NCBI GenBank assembly: GCA_023386815.1
Contig: JAEWIZ010000026.1
Coordinates: 171,666-235,665 of the forward strand
Source of the DNA: Bacillota bacterium
Lineage (GTDB): Bacteria > Bacillota > Clostridia > Lachnospirales > Lachnospiraceae
Direction of reading: 5' to 3'
DNA: 64,000 nt
Part shown: piece after piece, positions 36,755 through 43,151 of the stretch
Layout: each line of letters opens with the position of its first letter
Numbering within the stretch: position 1 is the stretch's first letter
Translations under genes and position numbers: made by a program
Notes under the pieces: model-generated
Database searches by the model: none
What the model saw: the letters and a program-made list of their open reading frames with translations, nothing else
Told to the model about the DNA's origin: nothing

Positions 36755-37189
36755 GTGGCGAAAGATAAAATTGTGGTTTACAGCTTCCGACTAAATATGG
36801 ACAACCCTCAACATCGCAAAATACATGAAGTTATCAAAGACCTGAACCTAGATATATTTAAGTCAAAGAATCAATTCATAGCAGATGCAGTTGAGACCTA
36901 TATCGACAGCTTTGAGAAAGATGATCTTACAGAAGAAGGAAGTAAAAAGAAAGCGGATCAGCTTGGGTATATTAGCAGAAGTGAATTGGCACGGATTAAG
37001 GAAGAAATCCGTTATGAGCTTCTGACTGAGGTACGTAATGAAGTAATCAAGCTCCTTGGTGGTGTGGTTGCAGGTATGCACATAAGCAGTAACATACAAC
37101 CAATCAATGTAATCAAGTCAGAAAGGTCAGAACGAGAGCAGACAGAAGTGGATGAAACTCTTGAGAAATTAGCACTTGGCTGGTCGTAA
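36755..37189 (+). CDS. ParR-like DNA-binding partner
   Basis: 144 residues with GTG start behind TAGGAGG. The N-terminal part (YSFRLNMDNPQHRKIHEVI) looks like a ribbon-helix-helix fold, followed by charged helices and a hydrophobic stretch. Position 11 bp after the ParM-like gene and size fit ParR, which binds a centromere site and caps the filament. No centromere repeats are obvious next to it. The call rests on context more than on sequence. Confidence 0.6.
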   Translation: MAKDKIVVYSFRLNMDNPQHRKIHEVIKDLNLDIFKSKNQFIADAVETYIDSFEKDDLTEEGSKKKADQLGYISRSELARIKEEIRYELLTEVRNEVIKLLGGVVAGMHISSNIQPINVIKSERSEREQTEVDETLEKLALGWS

Positions 37190-37207
37190 TAGAAGGAGGG
37201 AATCATT

Positions 37208-37381
37208 ATGACTATAATTTTCAGTGGAATCAGCAATATAGCACTCGGCATATTTTCGTTTATTCTGTCGGCTATGTTGAAGATATTGAGTATCTGTTTT
37301 GAGCTAATAAAACTTTTTCTTCTTCTATTCAGTCTTGTAATGAGAGTTTTTCTGGCATTTGTAAGAGCATCCACACCGTGA
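37208..37381 (+). CDS. 57-residue membrane peptide
   Basis: Start ATG behind GAAGGAGG, nearly all hydrophobic (NIALGIFSFILSAML, then IKLFLLLFSLVM). Probably one or two membrane helices. Unknown role; it sits between the ParMR pair and the pilus module. Confidence 0.55.
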   Translation: MTIIFSGISNIALGIFSFILSAMLKILSICFELIKLFLLLFSLVMRVFLAFVRASTP

Positions 37382-37396
37382 GAGGAGGTGAGGCTT

Positions 37397-37480
37397 ATGT
37401 TCGTAGGTTATAAGAATTATTATGACAACCGCAGGATTATGAAATACTTTTTCAAACTGCGAGAACAGATGATGAATTAA
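37397..37480 (+). CDS. 27-residue basic peptide
   Basis: ATG behind GAGGAGGTGAGG, then aromatic and basic residues (MFVGYKNYYDNRRIMKYFFK). The strong ribosome site supports translation. No function can be given. Confidence 0.4.
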   Translation: MFVGYKNYYDNRRIMKYFFKLREQMMN

Positions 37481-37491
37481 GGAGAAGAAAC

Positions 37492-37661
37492 ATGCATTTC
37501 ATACGGGACAAACCATAAACTGTCTCCGTATAGCCGAATACTATATCAAGGAAACATACCAACTGCATAGTGGATAGGTTTATTACGGAACATAACCCAG
37601 CCTATCCCTTGCAGGAGAGGTAGATAGGCAACAAAGACAGCTTGTAAGATAGCTGTTTTTT
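37492..37661 (+). promoter_or_regulatory. leader with 8-residue peptide, two hairpins and terminator before the pilin genes
   Basis: AAGGAG is followed by an 8-codon reading frame (37492-37518, MHFIRDKP). Its 3' half lies within hairpin 1 (arms 37501-37510 and 37521-37531, one bulge). Hairpin 2 pairs GGATAGG at 37572 with CCTATCC at 37601. The stretch ends with ACAGCT / AGCTGT and seven T (terminator, 37637-37661). This layout is that of an attenuator or a small structured RNA. It does not match the c-di-GMP riboswitch motifs I know. Confidence 0.5.
37637..37661 (+). terminator. short terminator upstream of the micro-pilin genes
   Basis: ACAGCT (37637) and AGCTGT (37651) form a 6-bp stem with an 8-base loop, followed directly by TTTTTTT. 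Confidence 0.65.
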
Positions 37662-37706
37662 TAAATTATTAATCAAACAATTTATAGAAAGATTGAGGAT
37701 CAGTGA

Positions 37707-37877
37707 ATGAAAGAGATATTTGAACAGTATGGATCAGTAATTATAGCAGCGGTAGCAATCAGTGCATTAGTAGCAATCATCGTATTGCTTTTAGCAACGG
37801 ATGGAGTAGTGGCAAATTCCTTTCAGAGCTTAATTGAAAACTTCTTCAACCGAGCAGCCAGTACTATTACAGGCTAA
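37707..37877 (+). CDS. micro-pilin-like membrane protein A1 (56 residues)
   Basis: MKEIFEQYGSVIIAAVA, then a long hydrophobic helix (10-30) and a short amphipathic tail ending TITG. It is near-identical to the next gene and shares its N-terminal signature with three further small proteins downstream. Flp-type pilins also have a short leader ending in Gly followed by a hydrophobic helix; here Gly9 would be the cleavage site, but the Glu normally at +5 is missing. Directly ahead of a CpaF-type ATPase gene, so a structural subunit of a pilus is the best guess. Confidence 0.7.
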   Translation: MKEIFEQYGSVIIAAVAISALVAIIVLLLATDGVVANSFQSLIENFFNRAASTITG

Positions 37878-37935
37878 TCTACATTTAAGAAATGTACCAA
37901 CTAAACATCAAGTAAAGAAAGAATGAGGATTGAAA

Positions 37936-38106
37936 ATGAAAGAGATATTTGAACAGTATGGATCAGTAATTATTGCAGCCGTAGCGATCAGTGCATTGGT
38001 AGCTATTATTGCTTTACTTTTAGCAACTGATGGTGTTATAGCAGATTCCTTTAAGAATCTAATCGATGGTTTCTTTGACAAAGCTGCCAATACAATTACT
38101 GGCTAA
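37936..38106 (+). CDS. micro-pilin-like membrane protein A2 (56 residues)
   Basis: Tandem duplicate of the preceding gene, same length, with changes in the tail only (V-to-A at 26, then DSFKNLIDGFFDKAANTITG). DNA identity is high at the 5' end and falls off towards the 3' end, and the codon changes are mostly silent, showing selection for the protein. Two near-identical subunits would fit a major pilin present in many copies. Confidence 0.7.
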   Translation: MKEIFEQYGSVIIAAVAISALVAIIALLLATDGVIADSFKNLIDGFFDKAANTITG

Positions 38107-38145
38107 TGAAGAATGCATCATAGTTGTGGAGTCTCTAATTACAAG

Positions 38146-38165
38146 AGAGGGGACTCGTCCCCTCT
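38146..38165 (+). promoter_or_regulatory. GC-rich hairpin between pilin and ATPase genes
   Basis: AGAGGGGAC and GTCCCCTCT form a 9-bp stem with a 2-base turn (wider in practice) and no T run. Such hairpins protect upstream mRNA ends and could raise pilin levels over the ATPase. Confidence 0.5.
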
Positions 38166-38179
38166 TGGAAAGGAGAAGT

Positions 38180-39229
38180 ATGGAACGAAGTAGTAAATGG
38201 GAGTTGGTGCCGGCACATTTTGGTCCATTAAGGTCATATGTGGAAGATGATGAAATCACAGATATTGACTTCAATGGGAGAGACCTTTGGCTTACCAATA
38301 CCGCAAATGAAAGAGTTAAAGTGCAGGAACACGGTGTTACAAAGGAATTTATAGAAAAGTTCAGTCACTACATTGCAAATAACGTTAGTAAGGCTTTTAA
38401 CAAAGTAGAAAATCTGCTTGAAGCTGACACTGGAACATTACGTATCAGTATTGTTCATGAATCGTCAGCAATTTCAGGAAGATCAGTTTGCATCAGAAAG
38501 ACGCTTCCGAGTGTACGAATGACGATAGAAAGAATGATAAAAGATGAATATTGCAGTACAAAAATATTGGGGCTGCTTATAAACTGCGTGAATGCACGTA
38601 TGAATTTTGTATTTTGTGGAGAACCAGGGGTTGGAAAGACGGAGGCTATAAAATTCTTTTCGCAGTATATTCTAGGAAATGAAAGAGTTATTACCATTGA
38701 AGATACACCGGAACTACATTACCGTGAGATTAATCCTGATAAGGACTGCGTGGAACTGATGGTATCTGATGGCTTTAGCTATACAAAAGCAATTAAAACG
38801 AGTCTTCGGCAAAATCCAAAGTGGCTGATGTTATCAGAAGCCCGATCCGTAGAAGTAAAATACCTACTGGAGAGCTTATCAACTGGAATCAGAGGATTTA
38901 CAACGATACATACCGATGATGTAAGAAAGATTCCGGATCGGATCCTGAACATGATGGCAAGCAGAACAGACGCAGATCGAATGGAAAACGATATCTATAT
39001 GTTTCTTGATGTAGGAGTTCTAATCCGTAAGAAATTGATGAAAGATGGTAAGGTACGAAGGTATATCGATCAGGTATGCTTCTTTTACAGAAATGATAGC
39101 AGGAATATCATCTTTCCAGTAGTGCTAAATGGGGAGTTGATAGAACACTGCTTTCCAAGACCAATCATGGAGAAATTTGAACGAATGGAAGTTAATCCCT
39201 TTGAGCAGGAAGGAGGGAATGAATTATGA
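38180..39229 (+). CDS. CpaF/TadA-type secretion ATPase
   Basis: Type II/IV secretion ATPase of 349 residues that drives pilus assembly. N-terminal domain with ITDIDFNGRDLWL and the conserved SGRSVCIRK-type segment, Walker A GEPGVGKT (147-154), IEDTPEL (Asp box), and the His box with TTIHTDD. It is of the CpaF/VirB11 branch, not PilB. The ATG at 38180 follows AAAGGAG; upstream in-frame codons belong to the pilin A2 tail region. Its stop overlaps the next start by 4 bp. Confidence 0.88.
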   Translation: MERSSKWELVPAHFGPLRSYVEDDEITDIDFNGRDLWLTNTANERVKVQEHGVTKEFIEKFSHYIANNVSKAFNKVENLLEADTGTLRISIVHESSAISGRSVCIRKTLPSVRMTIERMIKDEYCSTKILGLLINCVNARMNFVFCGEPGVGKTEAIKFFSQYILGNERVITIEDTPELHYREINPDKDCVELMVSDGFSYTKAIKTSLRQNPKWLMLSEARSVEVKYLLESLSTGIRGFTTIHTDDVRKIPDRILNMMASRTDADRMENDIYMFLDVGVLIRKKLMKDGKVRRYIDQVCFFYRNDSRNIIFPVVLNGELIEHCFPRPIMEKFERMEVNPFEQEGGNEL

Positions 39230-40710
39230 AGAGAAAGAACGGGCTGAGATTTCTAAGGTACCGTAATTTGAGTTATGAGTTAGTGAAGTATGGATACGAG
39301 TATACACCGAAAAAAGCACTCCTGGTTTATGGTGTGATTGTACTGATAGCTGCCATATTTGGTTTGCTTTATAAGCTGAAGTTACCATATATTGCAGCGA
39401 TTGGAGTTATCGGAGTGATTTTTTCTCCGGTAATTATTTTACAAACAATGAAAGGAAGATATCATACTGCCATGTTTTCTATGGCAAATAACTACATGGA
39501 TCAGTTTTTATATTCCTTTAAACGAACCGGTACGATTCTGAATTCTTTAGTGGAGTCAGCTATCATTTTTGAGGAGGGAATATTTCACCAGGTATTAGAA
39601 AAAGCCATTGAACATATCCAATATGCAACTGATAGCGAAGATCCCGAGAGGGAGGCGTTAGATATCGTGGAAGAGTTTTTCCACTGTGAAAGGATTGATG
39701 TTATCCATTCCTTTGTGATTAGTGCACAAAGACGAGGTGGAGATACTAGTGGAAGTATTGACCTACTTTCTAAGAACAGATCTATGTGGGCGGAACGAAT
39801 ATCGAATCTGCAGAAAGAATTTCAGGTTGTAAAACGCAATATCATGATAGCTTTATTTGCAACTCTGCTGATCTGTATTCTACCTCTTTATTTACTGGGT
39901 GGAAATTTGGATATCAGTTCGATTCCATTATGCCAGATATCAGCAGTAATACTCATTGGTATCTGCATGCTGATTTATGTTAAAGCGGATAAAAAGCTTT
40001 GTAGGAACTGGATTGGAAAAGAAGCAGATAACACGGGGATAGGGAAGAAATATATTCAGGTCAAGAATTATGATGAAGTGAAAGAAGCAAAACACAGTCA
40101 GAAAATTGCGATTATCCCAGCACTTCTGTTTATTGGTGCTTTTTTCTACCTGAAGAATTTAGCAGTCTTAGTGGCAGGAGCTGTTGTGGTATTGTTTCTA
40201 ATTTATCAGCATAAAATCGGATACCATCTTGCCAAAAAGAAGGTGGCAAGAGAGATTGAAAAGCAGTTTCCAAATTGGTTAATAGAAGTAGCCTTATTAT
40301 TGCAGACAGACAATGTGCAGATGGCTATCCGTAAATCGATGGACAGTGCGCCGGAGGTTCTACTGTATCCACTAGAAGAACTTGTATCTGAATTGGAAGA
40401 GGATCCAAATGCTGCATCTCCTTATCATAGATTTCTAAAAGAATACCGAAATCCAGAGGTTCAATCTGCAATGAAAATATTGTATGCACTTTCGAGTGGA
40501 AATGCTGGAGATGCAAGTCAACAAATTGAGGAATTGCTTGAACGAAATAATGCAATGATGGATAAATCCGAAAAGTTGGAACAGGAAGATAAGATAGCTG
40601 GTATGAGGGTATATATCGTATTACCATCCTTATTAGCGTCCGTGAAGCTCATGGTTGATATGGCACTTCTATTAGTCGTGTTTCTTGAGAAACTGACATT
40701 TGGAGTATAG
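39226..40710 (+). CDS. fused TadB/TadC-type inner membrane platform protein
   Basis: 494 residues. Membrane segments near 31-48, 52-68, 204-224, 229-249, about 290-325 and 470-488 surround two T2SSF-like cytoplasmic domains: one about residues 75-200 (SFKRTGTILNSLVESA) and the other about 345-465 (LLLQTDNVQMAIRKS, SSGNAGDASQQIEELL). Tad systems usually encode TadB and TadC as separate proteins; here both halves are in one chain. ATGA overlap with the ATPase gene shows translational coupling. Confidence 0.8.
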   Translation: MKRKNGLRFLRYRNLSYELVKYGYEYTPKKALLVYGVIVLIAAIFGLLYKLKLPYIAAIGVIGVIFSPVIILQTMKGRYHTAMFSMANNYMDQFLYSFKRTGTILNSLVESAIIFEEGIFHQVLEKAIEHIQYATDSEDPEREALDIVEEFFHCERIDVIHSFVISAQRRGGDTSGSIDLLSKNRSMWAERISNLQKEFQVVKRNIMIALFATLLICILPLYLLGGNLDISSIPLCQISAVILIGICMLIYVKADKKLCRNWIGKEADNTGIGKKYIQVKNYDEVKEAKHSQKIAIIPALLFIGAFFYLKNLAVLVAGAVVVLFLIYQHKIGYHLAKKKVAREIEKQFPNWLIEVALLLQTDNVQMAIRKSMDSAPEVLLYPLEELVSELEEDPNAASPYHRFLKEYRNPEVQSAMKILYALSSGNAGDASQQIEELLERNNAMMDKSEKLEQEDKIAGMRVYIVLPSLLASVKLMVDMALLLVVFLEKLTFGV

Positions 40711-40718
40711 GAGGACAT

Positions 40719-41060
40719 ATGAGTACAACGATTAAGACTTATGTAGGTGTTTTCATTCTAATGCTCTCTGTATTTTCCATGGCAGGAGTGATGTCAGCTT
40801 GTATTGATGCCAACAATGCAAGAGATTTTCATGCCTCTGTGATCGCTGAGATAGAGAATTCAAACTTTGCATCAAGTGTCATTACTGTCTGTAAAGAGCA
40901 GGCTGCAAATGCAGGTTATGAACTATTAATTGATAATAATAGTGTAGTCAAGGATGAAGATGGAAAGCCAACGTTAATGGAAGTGATACTTAAGTATCAG
41001 TATAGGATTGATTTCTTTGGTGCTGTCAGTAATCAGCAAATCCGTGGTTTCGCAAGGTAA
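40719..41060 (+). CDS. TadE-like minor pilin candidate (113 residues)
   Basis: One N-terminal membrane helix (about 8-27), then an outer domain of 85 residues with one Cys. AGGAGG lies before the ATG. Size, topology and place right after the platform gene resemble TadE/TadF minor pilins, but sequence motifs are weak. Confidence 0.6.
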   Translation: MSTTIKTYVGVFILMLSVFSMAGVMSACIDANNARDFHASVIAEIENSNFASSVITVCKEQAANAGYELLIDNNSVVKDEDGKPTLMEVILKYQYRIDFFGAVSNQQIRGFAR

Positions 41061-41075
41061 GGAGAGGTATAGAAG

Positions 41076-41180
41076 ATGAAATTAATAATGGAGCAGTATG
41101 GAAGTAGTATCATATATGCAATTGCAGGGAGTGGAATGGCAGCATTATTCATAGCATTTTTACGTATGATCAGCAGTTAG
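41076..41180 (+). CDS. micro-pilin-like protein B (34 residues)
   Basis: MKLIMEQYGSSIIYAIAG followed by a hydrophobic helix to the end. It shares the M-E-Q-Y-G-S-x-I-I signature with the 56-residue pair. AAGGAGAGG lies before the ATG. Too short to have any outer domain, so it may act within the membrane or as a filament plug. Confidence 0.6.
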   Translation: MKLIMEQYGSSIIYAIAGSGMAALFIAFLRMISS

Positions 41181-41189
41181 GAGGACGGG

Positions 41190-41342
41190 ATGCAGGAGAT
41201 ATTTGAGGAATATGGAGAATTTGTAATTGAAGCTGTGGGAGGAGTACTTTTGCTTGGTATAGCCACCTATTACTTCTTAGGACCGCCAATGTCCATCGTG
41301 ATACAAAGATTTATCACAAGTGTGTTTGGAGGCGGATTATAG
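41190..41342 (+). CDS. micro-pilin-like protein C (50 residues)
   Basis: MQEIFEEYGEFVIEAVGG, then LLLGIATYYFLG and a short tail ending VFGGGL. Same E-I-F-E-x-Y-G N-terminus as the other small proteins. Good GGAGG site, 9 bp after the previous stop. Confidence 0.62.
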   Translation: MQEIFEEYGEFVIEAVGGVLLLGIATYYFLGPPMSIVIQRFITSVFGGGL

Positions 41343-41343
41343 A

Positions 41344-41883
41344 ATGAGAGAGATAGTTCAGGAGTTTGGATCAGCAATCATTGCAATCATAACAGCTATC
41401 CTTATCATTGGTATCCTATTTGGTATCACTGCTTTTGACAAACAGGGAATCCTGAAGATTACCGGAGTTGCAGTTAGTAAGGAGGAAGTTGATTATACAT
41501 CGTATAGAGACTTTGATGCTTTGGTCACATGGCAGAACCGAACCAAGCCGGTAGCAAACTATATTTCTACCTTTGGGAGATTCTATGCCAATGAAACAGC
41601 TGGATTTATAGAATGGTATTATGCAAAGGACATGGAAAGCAGAATTTATCCAATGAATCAGGTTATCCTTACAAAGTTATTCAAAGACAACATGTTTGGT
41701 AAAGTTTTAGATATTAGAAAGGCTGACGGAACAAGCATTATGGGTACTTATTCAGAGATGAGTGGGAGTATCCGCTTTCCGACTGCAGGTGTGTATGAAG
41801 TTTATTTTCAGATCAGGGATAAAGAAAATAAGACCAGTGTCTGGAAGATACCGATTGCTGTGGACGAGAGGAGAGATTTCTAA
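41344..41883 (+). CDS. pilin-like protein D with outer domain (179 residues)
   Basis: MREIVQEFGSAIIAIIT opens a membrane helix like the micro-pilins. A 150-residue outer domain follows, ending in a beta-sandwich-like stretch (SGSIRFPTAGVYEVYFQIRD). The shared N-terminus with a large C-terminal part marks it as a minor or tip pilin. The start ATG at 41344 is one base after the preceding stop. Confidence 0.62.
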   Translation: MREIVQEFGSAIIAIITAILIIGILFGITAFDKQGILKITGVAVSKEEVDYTSYRDFDALVTWQNRTKPVANYISTFGRFYANETAGFIEWYYAKDMESRIYPMNQVILTKLFKDNMFGKVLDIRKADGTSIMGTYSEMSGSIRFPTAGVYEVYFQIRDKENKTSVWKIPIAVDERRDF

Positions 41884-42272
41884 TGAAGAGTGTTTTTCTA
41901 GGATTTGGAATTACAATCTGCTCCCTTTTATCTATAGTAATCGTCATGACCCTTTGTGGAACTAACTTAAGACAGAATGAGTTAAATGATGCAGTGGCAA
42001 ATGCCTTAATGGATACCATAGAGAATCAATTTGATGATATGACCTATTCTGTAAATAGTAATGATGAGCTGGTTGCTGATTTTTTGGAAGCATTGTTAGT
42101 ACAAATCAATTCAGATAGTTTGGTTGTGGTAAATGTTTTAGATGTAGATTTTCAGAAGGGACTGTTATCTGTTGAAGTGATTGAAAAATACAAGCATCCC
42201 ATAGGAACAGAGGGGCAGGTATCCGTAAAGCGAACGGTAATTATGGATCAATATACGGTGCCATTGAGTTAA
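41883..42272 (+). CDS. membrane-anchored minor pilin candidate (129 residues)
   Basis: One N-terminal helix (about 5-27), then an outer domain of about 100 residues without known motif (NELNDAVANALMDTIENQF). Its topology matches the 113-residue protein upstream, and the start overlaps the previous stop by one base, so it belongs to the same assembly unit. Confidence 0.58.
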   Translation: MKSVFLGFGITICSLLSIVIVMTLCGTNLRQNELNDAVANALMDTIENQFDDMTYSVNSNDELVADFLEALLVQINSDSLVVVNVLDVDFQKGLLSVEVIEKYKHPIGTEGQVSVKRTVIMDQYTVPLS

Positions 42273-42301
42273 AAGACAAAAAGTAAGTGAGGAGGATACC
42301 G

Positions 42302-43132
42302 ATGAAAGACTATGTAAAGAGGTTGTGGAGAGAGTATAAGAAACCTGTGATTGCAGGAGTTGTTATATTATTTGCAGCTGTTGGTACGTTTTACTACGTT
42401 AATTCAAATCCAAATGCAACGCTGAAAGATGAGAAATCATATGCTACAAACACAGATATTGAGAAGTATGAAGAGAAAGCACAGATAAAAGATGAAGTAA
42501 TAGAAATGGAAGCCATGGCGAGCGAAGCCACGGAACAGAATACTAGCATTGAAAAGGATGAGAATGATAGTAGAGAAGACATTGTTGACAATGTAGAGGA
42601 TAAGATAAATGGGAATGCGAATTTCACAGATGTAGGGACTGATAATAAGGATAGAGAAGAGATTTCTTCGGGTGAACAAAAACCTATGGCGCAGGCAGAA
42701 GCTGCATCAACACCAAAGCCAACACCGAAGCCAACACCAACGCCAACAACGAAACCAATTGTGGATCCGGAAAAGAAAGAAATATATGTTCCGATTTCTG
42801 AAGGATGGAAAGCATCTGAGTCAGCAAGAGGCAATATCTCATCCGAACAAAAGATTGATCTGGACAGGATGATTGAGGATTGGAAGAAAGGCCAGGTAAC
42901 AGATTTAGAGTTGCAACTACAAATTATGAAATACCTGGAGGAACAGGGCATTGAATATATGGAAGTCAGTGTTACCAGTAAAGGGTATGCATTGTATGAT
43001 GAAATCCCAACGGTAGATTTAAGAAATGGTGGAAACTTGTATTCCTTTGTTGGGATATACTGTATCGGAAAGCAGAATCCCGATCTTACTAATAAAACGG
43101 TTTGCTATAATTGGTCTGCATTTATATTTTAG
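42302..43132 (+). CDS. membrane-anchored protein with Thr/Pro stalk
   Basis: The 276 residues have a basic N-terminus, one helix (about 14-35), an acidic and Ser/Asn-rich extension, a stalk of T-P-K-P repeats (about 136-150), and a C-terminal outer domain with two Cys. The ATG at 42302 follows GAGGAGG. The rigid stalk suggests that the C-terminal domain is held out through the cell wall, perhaps at the pilus base or tip. Confidence 0.65.
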   Translation: MKDYVKRLWREYKKPVIAGVVILFAAVGTFYYVNSNPNATLKDEKSYATNTDIEKYEEKAQIKDEVIEMEAMASEATEQNTSIEKDENDSREDIVDNVEDKINGNANFTDVGTDNKDREEISSGEQKPMAQAEAASTPKPTPKPTPTPTTKPIVDPEKKEIYVPISEGWKASESARGNISSEQKIDLDRMIEDWKKGQVTDLELQLQIMKYLEEQGIEYMEVSVTSKGYALYDEIPTVDLRNGGNLYSFVGIYCIGKQNPDLTNKTVCYNWSAFIF

Positions 43133-43151
43133 GAAAGGAATGAAATAGAAT

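Noticed and set aside
37492..37661. c-di-GMP riboswitch before the pilin genes
   Set aside because: GGGACAAACC looks a little like the GEMM core, but the GACGCAAAGCC segment and tetraloop-receptor parts are missing.
42394..42951. 185-residue reverse-strand frame
   Set aside because: Shadow of the stalked membrane protein; Ser/Ile/Val-rich wording mirrors the acidic, repeat-rich forward codons and has no ribosome site.
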